Part shown: positions 1-8,355 of the stretch, one piece after another | Position numbering within the stretch: the stretch's first letter is position 1 | Layout of the letters: every line of letters starts with the position of its first letter | NCBI GenBank assembly: GCA_003551675.1 | Contig: PUNG01000040.1 | Coordinates: 1-40,441 of the forward strand | Reading direction: 5' to 3' | DNA length: 40,441 bases | From: Thermoplasmata archaeon | Lineage (GTDB): Archaea; Thermoplasmatota; Thermoplasmata; Halarchaeoplasmatales; Halarchaeoplasmataceae | Notes under the pieces: generated by a model | What the model saw: the letters and a program-made list of their open reading frames with translations, nothing else | Databases searched by the model: none | What the model was told of the DNA's origin: nothing | Position numbers and translations under genes: made by a program

Positions 1-218
1 AACTCATAATTATCTGTTCATGAATATCGAAAGGAATGAGGACTTTTCGGACAAATTTTCTTTCTCTTATCTCAACAATGCTCAGGAAAATTGTAATCTC
101 GATTTTTTCTACACCCTAATGGGTTTTTAAACCTCGGTATTTTTCTATTCTCGAGTCTCTTAAGCGTCATGATCACATCCATATAATAAAGAAATTAGAA
201 AAATCTTTCGAACGACCT
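1..218. other. Left edge, no gene seen
   Basis: AT-rich stretch with no supportable coding frame on either strand. The only structure noticed is GGTTTTTAAACC near 124-135, an inverted repeat that could also serve as a TATA-like element on either strand. A gene continuing off the left edge cannot be excluded. Confidence 0.4.
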
Positions 219-566
219 TCACGACCCATCCACCATCCTCTCCAAAAAGTCGCACACACCCTCTGCCATCGGAAAGTCAGAACCTTCGACCCTCTCTTTA
301 CACTCCTCCAGATTCGCTGGTTCAATGTTCCACTTCCTATACAATCTGAGGGAAACAGCATACTCCAAAAAAGTGTCGTAGGTGAACGATACCCTCTTAC
401 CTCCGTACCTTCTCTCGGTCTCCTCCGTCTGAAGTATGGTATCGTCGCTCAAGAAGGGTGACAACTTTTCGGAAATATCGTACATTTTTATCCTATCCAG
501 TAAATCATCGATGAGCGTTTCCTTTCATCCACCTTTTTGCACTATCACAAAACTGATCTCAGCCAT
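219..566 (-). pseudogene. Broken C-terminal fragment of a STAND/NACHT-like protein
   Basis: On the minus strand an open frame ends at 219, and the piece from ATG 485 would give 88 residues. It contains FTYDTFLEYAVSLRL, which resembles the F-H-x-x-F-x-E-Y motif of the winged-helix part that follows the ATPase core in STAND/NACHT proteins. The same frame continues upstream with protein-like sequence (LIDDLLDRIK) to an in-frame TGA at 525-527, and beyond it to ATG 564-566 and into the end of the neighbouring TSCPD gene. No ATPase domain remains. I read it as the decayed tail of a longer gene, though the short piece from 485 could still be expressed. The STAND assignment rests on one motif and is tentative. 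Confidence 0.45.
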
Positions 567-571
567 CCTTT

Positions 572-1069
572 TCACGAACACTCTGAGAATCCGCAATTTA
601 TACACAGAGAGCATCCTTCTGCATTAGGATTATAGGCCTCTTCACCGCACTCAGGGCACTCTTCGTATAGGTTATGATCGTCTCTATCTTCTTCCCCTCT
701 TCTACTTTCATAGCTGCTCTTATCTCTGTTCCCTTCCAGAAAGTCACCCATAGCTTTAGCTATCCTGTCTGGACAGCTCTTTCCGCCGTTCTCGATCTTC
801 GGACAATTGATATTACGAAGTTGATCGATGACATTTTCAGGATTCAAGCCTGCTCGAAGAGATATAGAGATCGTTCGAGTCAATGCATCTACTATCGCCG
901 CTTCACAGGATCCTGTTTTTCCTGATGTGCAAAAAACCTCAAAAAGTTCTTTGTCCTCAGTATAGTTCAATGTCACATAGATGCTCCCACAGGCAGTCTG
1001 AAGTTTTCTTGTTTTTCCTGATACTATCTCAGGTCTTTCTTCCATCTCCTCTCTTTCTCCTCTCATCAT
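572..1069 (-). CDS. TSCPD domain protein with C-terminal zinc ribbon (NrdJ C-terminus-like)
   Basis: A 165-residue protein. Residues 25-110 match the TSCPD domain, found at the C-terminus of class II (B12-dependent) ribonucleotide reductases and as stand-alone proteins: GSIYVTLNY, a GSCEAAIVDALTR helix, and GGKSCPD, which carries the signature Cys-Pro-Asp. A zinc ribbon follows at the C-terminus (CPECGEEA then CSLCINCGF), as in the NrdJ tail. No reductase barrel is nearby, so it is a free-standing module whose role (reductase accessory or regulator) is inferred. Tandem ATGs occur at 1069 and 1066. A TATA-like CTTTAAAAAG about 29 bp upstream supports a leaderless start there. The linker between domain and zinc ribbon is charged and probably flexible. 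Confidence 0.75.
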   Translation of the reverse strand: MMRGEREEMEERPEIVSGKTRKLQTACGSIYVTLNYTEDKELFEVFCTSGKTGSCEAAIVDALTRTISISLRAGLNPENVIDQLRNINCPKIENGGKSCPDRIAKAMGDFLEGNRDKSSYESRRGEEDRDDHNLYEECPECGEEAYNPNAEGCSLCINCGFSECS

Positions 1070-1092
1070 ATTTCTACTGTAAATAGAAACAT

Positions 1093-1102
1093 CTTTTTAA
1101 AG
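1093..1102 (-). promoter_or_regulatory. TATA box for the TSCPD gene
   Basis: CTTTAAAAAG read on the minus strand, centred about 29 bp before the ATG at 1069. This is the spacing of an archaeal leaderless promoter. Confidence 0.5.
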
Positions 1103-1171
1103 TTTCACATCAAATGGCTCAGTAGAAAACTTTTTTCGGAGATGATATTCCTTTTATAGATTTGTGGAAGC

Positions 1172-1378
1172 AGAAAACCCCATTTCACGTACATCATCAG
1201 GTCGGCTCTCTCTGTGTAACCTAAATTGATCTCATTCCCAAGGAAAACGAGGGAGAATACAACTAAATTTCCAATAATTCTCGCTGAGCGCTCATCCTCT
1301 TTAGGTCACTCAGGGTGGCGACTGTAAAACTCCCTAGCAGGAAGATAAGCCCATAGAGTTGGAATGTAGAGAGAGCGA
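1172..1378 (-). pseudogene. Decayed copy of the membrane-protein gene at 40181
   Basis: Read on the minus strand, 1266-1364 encodes FQLYGLIFLLGSFTVATLSD then LKRMSAQRELLEI. This nearly matches the N-terminal part of the intact gene at the right end of the window (FQLYGLIFLLGSFSVASLSD, LKRMSAQREFLEI). The next codon is TAG (1263-1265) where the intact copy has TGG (Trp). After a further one-base loss, the homology resumes in another frame with VFSLVFLGNEINLGYTERAD, against LVFLGNDIFIGYTEGAD in the intact copy, and runs to about 1172. A stop plus a frameshift make this a pseudogene. It explains about half of the otherwise empty 1070-1495 interval. No start codon comparable to the intact copy was found. 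Confidence 0.85.
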
Positions 1379-1460
1379 TACCGTACCATGCAATATGAAG
1401 AATAGTAGGGCATTTTTTTCTGCACATCTTGAAGAAGTTCGGAGAGAGTCGAGGACAAAA
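1379..1460. other. Non-coding stretch before the STAND gene
   Basis: Between the decayed membrane gene and the promoter of the plus-strand STAND gene I see no coding frame or RNA structure that can be supported. Confidence 0.4.
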
Positions 1461-1470
1461 GATTTTAATC
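1461..1470 (+). promoter_or_regulatory. TATA-like element of the STAND/HEAT gene
   Basis: GATTTTAATC centred about 30 bp before ATG 1496, with an A-rich flank upstream. The spacing suggests a leaderless message; no ribosome-binding site precedes the ATG. Confidence 0.45.
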
Positions 1471-1495
1471 TCTGAAACCCATTTAGAGATTTTAT

Positions 1496-4400
1496 ATGGT
1501 AGCCGACTGCGAAGTTTTCAAAGCAAAAAAAACGAACCAAGTTTTGTTGTACCTGTATATGAAATATCCAAAAAACAATTATGAAAAGACCAAAGGTTGG
1601 GTGACACAAGATGAAATCATAGAACACACAGGTCGAAAAGAGATAACAACTCCTTTGGGGAAATTGAAAAACAGACCCTTATTCATATGGGACAGCCCAA
1701 GATATGGAGATCACCTCCAAGAGCTACAAAAAGGAAACATACCTGAGAAGTTGAGAGAAAAATTTGAAGAGATAGGTCACGAATTGAAGGGTGATATTCA
1801 ACTTCGAGAGGACGACGGGAAGTTTTGGATTTGTAAGAAGGAGGGAAAAGAATACAGTATAGAAGCGGAAGAGGATGAGTTCCATGTGAATGAAAACTGG
1901 ATATATGAGGCAACAATATCTAAACTTGAAAGTGATGAGGGATTTAAAGTTGACAATAAAGGCCGTGTTCACCTTAGCGATATCACTGACAAAAAACGGA
2001 CCAAAAAAAGAAGGCCAAATAAATATTATAGGATAAAAGAAAAAAAACTTTCCAAGGCGGAGGAAAAAATAAGAAATATCCGAAAGAAATATGTTCCTTT
2101 TGAACTAAATATCGGTGAAGAAAAATTCAGGTTCTTTTCGAAAGCCGGAGACCTTGTAGACTGTTTAGAAAGAGGAGATGAGAATGAGGGGTGGAAAAGA
2201 TTTCTTAGGATGTTGAGAGTGAAACAAAGTCCAGGTGAAAACAACCTATCTTTAGGAAATTATTGTGTGAAAATCCACATAAATAACGAAGATATCGGGA
2301 AAGAACTGTTCAATACCAAAAGAGAAATTTTGTGGGAAGGAGAAGATGATCTTTTCGAAGAAATCATATCAATATTTGAAGAGAATGAAGAATCATTGAC
2401 TGAAAATGCAGAGTTGAAAAAAGTAGGAAAAGAGAGATTCCTGATAGAAGATCAAAATGGAGAGAATATGTATCTCTTGAAACAAAAAGATGAAGGTCTC
2501 TCAGCTTATTTGTTCAAGAAAGAAGATAAGATACTATTGAATATTGAAGACCTATCTTCCCTTAAGATAATTTACTTCAAAGAATTGAAGGAAAAAACTA
2601 ACGATCTCAAGCTAGATTTTAGAGATTTTTATCAAGAGCTTTCTTTCACTACCGAAGTTTCTGAGGATGCTAAGAAAAAACTCAAAAAAAGAGAGTTGAC
2701 CGCTGAGTTGAAAGATAAGTTTAAAGATGAAATAGGAGTGGAACTTGATGATTGTCCCGATATCAAGAAAAAAAATGACCAATTTAGCATACAGGGTGAT
2801 GAAAGCACATTCAGGATCAAAGAGACTTCACTCGGAATCGAAGTATATGTGGAGGAGGGTACTGAGTTCGAAAAAAAGTCCAAAACCCCGATGGAACATT
2901 TTCCAATAGTGGAAGGTGATGAACTCGTAAATGAGATTCTTTCTTTAGACGAGATCCTTGAGGATCGATTAAACAGAGGGAGCGACCTAAGTGAGAAGGA
3001 TTTCGAGGGGGTCTTCACCAAGAGGATAACAGATATACGAGATTATTCATTTATAGATCTAGATCTTCTCGACAAAACATTGTTAGATGAAGGAGGAGTC
3101 AAACAAAGATTTGAAGAGGCTATTGAGGAGGAAAAGCCATTCCTCATCGAAGGTGATGCGGCGACCGGAAAGACAACCCTCGCTCTTCAACTCGTTCGTG
3201 ATTTACGGGCGAAAAAAGGGTTCGATATAAATCAAGAATTCTGGGTATATTGGACGAATGCAGAAGTATTTAAAAATGAAAATGCTCGAGAAGAATTCAG
3301 GATGGGGTTAAAAAAATTGAATAAGGAAGATGATGGAATAAAGATAGGTGTTGTGATAGATGATTTCCACAAGGCTGAGAAAGAAATAGCCAATCTATTT
3401 GTGTCTATCCTCAGGAGAGAGGATATCCCTAATCCTCAATTTATCTTTACCTCGAGACGAAGCGAGAACATAAAGGAAGTGAATGAGAAAATAAGGCAGA
3501 AAAAATCCTATCTTCCTTTAAAGGGTGAAGAGAAAAAGAAAAAAGAAAGGGAAGTAGAAAAAAGGACTGAACTCACTTTAAAAGATGAACACGACGGCCA
3601 GGACACTTATACCACCCAAGAAAAGAAAGGGATGGAAACTTTGGAATATATGAGACATTCAGAAAGGAAGGTCCCTATGGGCATAGAACGCTTGATAGAA
3701 ACGACCGTCCAATTCGATATCAACAAAGATTTGATTAAAAAATTGATTGACTCCATAAATGAACAATTAGATATACCTGAGAATAAAAAGAGAATGATCG
3801 AGAAGATAAGAAAATATGAATACAATCTGATTATATTGAAGGAGATCTATGCATATGTAAAAAAGAAAAAGAGGATCGAACTTGGAGATTGGATAGAGAT
3901 CGGGGATACTCTGATGGAATATGAATTCGAATGTGCTGGTATTGATTATAGAAATAAAAATACAGCGAAGAAATGTTTGCTCTGGATTGCAGATCTTCAG
4001 AAGATGGAGATCGAAGTTCCCGAAGAGTTCTTGACCTATAGAGTCAAAGATGATGTTCGTCCTTTTCTTGAGAAGCTTGAAGACAACAGATTACTACACA
4101 AAGAAAATGGTCGGTGGAGATTGTATCACCCGTCCATGGGGGAGATCTTATCAGGTACAGTCCAGAGAGATATAACTGGTCTCCGAGTGAATCTTGATTA
4201 TTTGAACCGTTTTGCTGATCCAAAACGATCTTCTCGTGCTCTTGATATCGATAATATATATTGGGTTTGTGATACCTTTCGAAAATTGAATTATGAAGGT
4301 ATATTGTCACTCAACGAAAGTAATTTAAAGAGCCTGGAAAGGGTGATGGACAAGGTCAGTAGATATGAAATAATAACAGAAGCTTTCAAAACATGGTGTG

Positions 4401-4918
4401 ATTTGACCTCTTCAAACCAAGAAAGATATAAGGAGAGATTTAGAAAATTATTCGAAGTTCATATCAGAGATTTACTACAGCACCCAGATAAAGAGGTGAT
4501 AAAAATCACACTTGAAATGTTAGGATCTGTCGTATATGATTTTCCAGATGAATCGATAAAGAAATCTGTAGTTGGATGTTTAGATCATTATAATCCAACC
4601 GTGAGAAAGCAATCACTAGAAGTTTTAAGCACCTTTGTAATCTATAGCGAAGAAGATTCGATAACGAAAGATGAAGTGAAAAAAATTGTACGGTGTATAA
4701 AAGACGAAGATCGATCTATCAGAGAAGAGGCAATATATACTCTAGATATAGTTAGGGAGTTTTGTGAAAAGATAAATTTCTCAGGGGATCGAACTTTGGG
4801 ATCGCCTTTTGATTCTCTTGAGAGTGATAGAGCCGAGGAAAATATATGGGGATATTTTGTATTAACAGACGAAATAATCGAGGGCGATAAGGATAAAGAA
4901 AAATTGACCATGTTCTAA
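1496..4918 (+). CDS. Large STAND-type P-loop ATPase with N-terminal wHTH-like region and C-terminal HEAT repeats (first half of a split gene)
   Basis: 1140 residues. Residues 12-65 look like a winged helix. An approximately 50-residue motif (LPEKLREKF ... W/F-x-I ... Y-x-I) occurs at about 81-132 and 401-454, with a weaker copy near 296-345. The ATPase core has Walker A GDAATGKTT at 553-561, Walker B VVIDDF near 620 and a sensor-like FIFTSRR near 650. A winged-helix segment with RWRLYHPSMGEIL follows, then HEAT repeats from about 1000 to the end. This layout (effector or DNA-binding N-terminus, STAND switch, repeat sensor) is typical of NLR-like and signalling ATPases; the ligand and output are unknown. 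The HEAT array stops abruptly at 4918 but continues in the -1 frame from 4897, so this is probably only the N-terminal half of an approximately 2280-residue protein. The sequence is very Lys/Glu-rich, and AT-richer than the housekeeping genes. Confidence 0.8.
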   Translation: MVADCEVFKAKKTNQVLLYLYMKYPKNNYEKTKGWVTQDEIIEHTGRKEITTPLGKLKNRPLFIWDSPRYGDHLQELQKGNIPEKLREKFEEIGHELKGDIQLREDDGKFWICKKEGKEYSIEAEEDEFHVNENWIYEATISKLESDEGFKVDNKGRVHLSDITDKKRTKKRRPNKYYRIKEKKLSKAEEKIRNIRKKYVPFELNIGEEKFRFFSKAGDLVDCLERGDENEGWKRFLRMLRVKQSPGENNLSLGNYCVKIHINNEDIGKELFNTKREILWEGEDDLFEEIISIFEENEESLTENAELKKVGKERFLIEDQNGENMYLLKQKDEGLSAYLFKKEDKILLNIEDLSSLKIIYFKELKEKTNDLKLDFRDFYQELSFTTEVSEDAKKKLKKRELTAELKDKFKDEIGVELDDCPDIKKKNDQFSIQGDESTFRIKETSLGIEVYVEEGTEFEKKSKTPMEHFPIVEGDELVNEILSLDEILEDRLNRGSDLSEKDFEGVFTKRITDIRDYSFIDLDLLDKTLLDEGGVKQRFEEAIEEEKPFLIEGDAATGKTTLALQLVRDLRAKKGFDINQEFWVYWTNAEVFKNENAREEFRMGLKKLNKEDDGIKIGVVIDDFHKAEKEIANLFVSILRREDIPNPQFIFTSRRSENIKEVNEKIRQKKSYLPLKGEEKKKKEREVEKRTELTLKDEHDGQDTYTTQEKKGMETLEYMRHSERKVPMGIERLIETTVQFDINKDLIKKLIDSINEQLDIPENKKRMIEKIRKYEYNLIILKEIYAYVKKKKRIELGDWIEIGDTLMEYEFECAGIDYRNKNTAKKCLLWIADLQKMEIEVPEEFLTYRVKDDVRPFLEKLEDNRLLHKENGRWRLYHPSMGEILSGTVQRDITGLRVNLDYLNRFADPKRSSRALDIDNIYWVCDTFRKLNYEGILSLNESNLKSLERVMDKVSRYEIITEAFKTWCDLTSSNQERYKERFRKLFEVHIRDLLQHPDKEVIKITLEMLGSVVYDFPDESIKKSVVGCLDHYNPTVRKQSLEVLSTFVIYSEEDSITKDEVKKIVRCIKDEDRSIREEAIYTLDIVREFCEKINFSGDRTLGSPFDSLESDRAEENIWGYFVLTDEIIEGDKDKEKLTMF
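4895..4905 (+). other. Probable -1 frameshift point joining the two HEAT frames
   Basis: The first frame reads GAA AAA TTG and ends 15 bases later. Re-reading one A of the run at 4899-4903 gives GAA AAA ATT GAC CAT and continues without a stop through HEAT-like sequence (KGIKKEDPKIKEYSLIALRR) into the frame that ends at 8340. Three readings are possible: programmed slippage on the A-run, a real disabling indel, or a homopolymer sequencing error. Confidence 0.7.
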
Positions 4919-5103
4919 AAGGGATTAAAAAAGAGGATCCAAAGATCAAAGAGTACTCCCTCATAGCTTTAAGAAGGCTTTCATCCAATGGGTTTGGAGA
5001 AGAAAGGTTCGTAGGACCAGTTATTAGATGCCTTGAGAGCGATGAACAGGAAGTCATTATAGAATCTATTTCAACTTTTAAAGATCTTATTGAGCAAGGA
5101 TAC

Positions 5104-8100
5104 GTGAACGAAAGAGCGGGGAAAAAAGCTATTCCTTTTCTTCTTGATTACAGCAAAAATTTAGATCCGATATTCTTTTTGTATTTGAGAGAACTTAATT
5201 TATTTTCAATTGACCATTGGATAGATTGCCTATCTAGACTTGGGCAGGAATATCCTAAAATTAAAGTTGATATAACCGATCACATTTTGGAATATTTAGA
5301 GGGTGGTAAAGGTGAGATTAAAAAAGGAATTGGAATATTAGAAGGATTAGTTTCGAAGGATTTCAAAGATGAAAAAATTATTCCTCCAGTTTTAAGATCG
5401 CTAAATAGCAGAGAGATGGATGTTAGAAGAAAAGGATGCATTATTCTGGGATGGATGGCCGGAAAAGGTATGGTCAAAGACAACATGATCGGACCCCTTA
5501 TCGAGCGGGCAAATGAAAGAGAATCCCAAGTTAGAGAAGAGGCATTTTGGGCTTTAGGGAAAATGGCTAATCAGGGTAGGATTAAAGATATGATGGTTGA
5601 TACCTCGATCAAAGGGACAGATGATGAGTACGCAGGGGTCAGAGAGAACGCTTGTTGGGCTATAGGTAATATCGCTGATCAAGGACATATCGAAGATAAA
5701 ATGGTCAATACTTTAATGAGACGAGCAGATGACGATGACCTAGAGGTGAGAAAATATGCGTGTTTAGCTCTAGGTAATATCGCTGATCAAGGACATATCG
5801 AAGATAAAATGGTCAATACTTTAATGAGACGAGCAGGTGACGATGACCTAGAGGTGAGAAAATATGCGTGTTTAGCTCTAGGTAATATCTCTGATCAAGG
5901 ACATATCGAAGATGAAATGGTCAATACTTTGCTGAGCCGAGCAAATGACGATGACCTAGAGGTGAGAAAATATGCTTGTTGGGCTCTAGGTAATATCTCT
6001 GATCAAAGACATATCGAAGATGAAATTATCAATACTTTAATGAGACGAGCAGATGACGATGACCCAAAGGTGAGAGAATATGCTTGTTGGGCTCTAGGTA
6101 ATATCGCTGATCAAGGACATATCGAAGATAATATGGTCAATACTTTGCTGAGCCGAGCAAATGACGATGACCCAAAGGTGAGAAAAGATGCTTGTTGGGC
6201 TCTAGGTAATATCGCTGATCAAGGACATATCGAAGATAATATGGTCAATACTTTGCTGAGCCGAGCAAATGACGATGACCTAGGGGTGAGAAAAGATGCG
6301 TGTTTAGCTCTAGGTAATATCGCTGATCAAGGACATATCGAAGATAAAATGGTCAATACTTTAATGAGCCGAGCAGATGACGATGACCCAAAGGTGAAAC
6401 AAGAAGCATGTTGGGCTCTCGGCAATATCATCAGCCAAGGTGAAATCCTTCAAAAGAAAGATAAAATTCAATCTATCATGATGAGTCTATTGAGGTCAGA
6501 TGATAAAGAGGTATTGAAATCTACATTAATTAGCATCGGAGATTTAGCTGAGAAAAACGTGTGGGATAGAGCCTGCTATTCCGAGTTAGAAGAGATTGTA
6601 TTGAGTGAAAGCGATCTAGAACTCAAAGAACACGCACTCTATGCCATCTACCATATTATTTCACCGATATTCTCTTTGGATCAAGAACGCTACAAAGGTC
6701 AACTCCGTAGTGGCACTCTGTCTGCAGAGCTTAAAGAGATCTTCAAGAAGGAAGGTATTAACCCGGAAAGCTTAGAGATCTCTACAGGTAGCGAGAGATG
6801 GGACATCCTGATAAATGGAGAACCGAAATACCGAATCGATGGACAAAGAGATAAGCTCAACATTCTCCTCAAACATGCACCGGAAACTTTGGACAAAGAT
6901 ATCAAGGATCTCATGGAAGAAGCTCTTCAGGAAAGTGATGACAGACTCGAAGGAAATATTGCGACGCAAACGGCGAGTATAGCAAAACAATTCGGTGATG
7001 AGGAGCTTCTTAAAAAGGCCAAAGAAACGATAACCAAACAGTTGAATCAAAAAAACGGTGCTGTCAGGAAGAATGCAGCATCAAATGTTATGGAACTAAC
7101 TTTAGAAGGGATCGGATCGGATCGATGGATTCATCTCCTTGAAAACATGCTTGAGGATGAGATTCCAGTGATACGAAAACACGCGGCAAGATCGATAGGT
7201 AACCTTGCAGCTTATACCGATCTGGATGTCAATCCGATGGTAGACAATATAGTCGATTTGATGAGCGATCCGCCTGATCATCCTCCTCTCTTGAAGAACG
7301 AGTTGATCCTCACTATCGGCTACCTAGCATACGATGGATCTGGAAGAAAAGATATGATCGAACCCTTGAAAGAGCCTCTTTTGAAAGGAAATGTGCATGA
7401 ACAGGAAGACGCAGCTTGGGCTTTAGCCAATCTTGCGTTCCAGGGGGTGGTAGAGGAAAGATGCGTTGACCTTTTGAGAGAACAGATCCTCGAGAACGGG
7501 TCAAAAGATCCCAGATGGGCCTTATTTGGATTGGCCAATATAGCTCATCAGGGTGAAAAAATCGACGATATCATGACGCTGACCCAAGGATTATTGACGG
7601 ATAAGGACCCATTATATTGGAAACCAGCAGCGATCACTAGAGCTTTGATACTGGTCCGTAAAGCTCAAGAGAGCGAGTTCGATCTGAAAGGTTCGTTGGA
7701 TGCAGAAGGAAAAGAACTCGAAAGATTGGTATGGGGACTCAAACATCTCACCTACGGGGACCTCAAAGAAGAAACTATCAATCACCTTACAGAAGCTATT
7801 CTAGAAGATAAAAATGAAGTGCTAAGAGGCCTTGATGAGATAGGGAAACCCACCCTTCTTCCACTCGATATCTTCCCTCGACTCGAAGAAAAAACTCAAA
7901 ATAAGATGATAAGTCGATTAAATGAAATATTCAAACAAGAGAGCGAGGAAATACAGGAACAGATAATCGATTTCCACCGAAGATTGATTGAAAGAGGTAA
8001 GGTAGCGAGAGAAGAGGCAGTTAAAGTTTTTTCAGAAGCTCTCAAAGAAGAGGATCTTGAGATAAGAGAAAATTTGATAGATGATCTAAACTTTTTAATC

Positions 8101-8340
8101 GAAGCAGATATAGATGTTTCTAAAATTGTCGAACCGCTCACTTCCGACTTGGAGAAGAATGAAGGAAAGGAAAGAGTAGTCGACCTTTTAGGTAAGATCA
8201 TTGAAAGACAAAAATTGGAGAAGGACTTGGAGAAACGAGCAAAGGAGAAACTACAAGGACTTGTTCAAAGTGATTACGATGATAGAGTAAAAACAGCGGC
8301 CTCTTCAGCACTGAACAAATTGAAAAAAAAGAAAAAATAG
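5104..8340 (+). CDS. HEAT-repeat protein, likely C-terminal half of the split STAND protein
   Basis: 1078 residues if started at GTG 5104, but the same frame is open from 4897 and encodes HEAT repeats there, so 5104 is not a convincing natural start. No good ribosome-binding site or TATA box precedes it. The protein is almost entirely HEAT-like helical repeats. One array (about residues 60-470) includes seven nearly identical 36-residue units with the core GNIADQGHIED. A second array fills the C-terminal third. Between them (about residues 535-590) lies a copy of the same approximately 50-residue motif seen in the upstream protein (LSAELKEIF ... RWDILINGEPKYRI). No catalytic motif is present. 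HEAT solenoids serve as protein-binding scaffolds, so this half is most likely the sensor or partner-binding part. Its 3' end lies 15 bp from the convergent AAA gene. Confidence 0.75.
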   Translation: MNERAGKKAIPFLLDYSKNLDPIFFLYLRELNLFSIDHWIDCLSRLGQEYPKIKVDITDHILEYLEGGKGEIKKGIGILEGLVSKDFKDEKIIPPVLRSLNSREMDVRRKGCIILGWMAGKGMVKDNMIGPLIERANERESQVREEAFWALGKMANQGRIKDMMVDTSIKGTDDEYAGVRENACWAIGNIADQGHIEDKMVNTLMRRADDDDLEVRKYACLALGNIADQGHIEDKMVNTLMRRAGDDDLEVRKYACLALGNISDQGHIEDEMVNTLLSRANDDDLEVRKYACWALGNISDQRHIEDEIINTLMRRADDDDPKVREYACWALGNIADQGHIEDNMVNTLLSRANDDDPKVRKDACWALGNIADQGHIEDNMVNTLLSRANDDDLGVRKDACLALGNIADQGHIEDKMVNTLMSRADDDDPKVKQEACWALGNIISQGEILQKKDKIQSIMMSLLRSDDKEVLKSTLISIGDLAEKNVWDRACYSELEEIVLSESDLELKEHALYAIYHIISPIFSLDQERYKGQLRSGTLSAELKEIFKKEGINPESLEISTGSERWDILINGEPKYRIDGQRDKLNILLKHAPETLDKDIKDLMEEALQESDDRLEGNIATQTASIAKQFGDEELLKKAKETITKQLNQKNGAVRKNAASNVMELTLEGIGSDRWIHLLENMLEDEIPVIRKHAARSIGNLAAYTDLDVNPMVDNIVDLMSDPPDHPPLLKNELILTIGYLAYDGSGRKDMIEPLKEPLLKGNVHEQEDAAWALANLAFQGVVEERCVDLLREQILENGSKDPRWALFGLANIAHQGEKIDDIMTLTQGLLTDKDPLYWKPAAITRALILVRKAQESEFDLKGSLDAEGKELERLVWGLKHLTYGDLKEETINHLTEAILEDKNEVLRGLDEIGKPTLLPLDIFPRLEEKTQNKMISRLNEIFKQESEEIQEQIIDFHRRLIERGKVAREEAVKVFSEALKEEDLEIRENLIDDLNFLIEADIDVSKIVEPLTSDLEKNEGKERVVDLLGKIIERQKLEKDLEKRAKEKLQGLVQSDYDDRVKTAASSALNKLKKKKK
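5665..6420 (+). repeat. Seven in-phase 108-bp tandem repeats encoding HEAT units
   Basis: Units begin at 5665, 5773, 5881, 5989, 6097, 6205 and 6313, each starting GGTAATATC and each 108 bp (36 codons). A diverged eighth begins at 6421. Differences between units are scattered single-base changes, often shared as alternating variants (ATGAGACGAGCAGAT versus CTGAGCCGAGCAAAT). Identity at the DNA level, including silent positions, points to recent unit duplication or gene conversion. Confidence 0.95.
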
Positions 8341-8355
8341 TTTTCATCTCTGACC

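Noticed and set aside
5665-6420. CRISPR-like tandem repeats
   Set aside because: Units are 108 bp with no spacers and stay in one reading frame encoding HEAT repeats.
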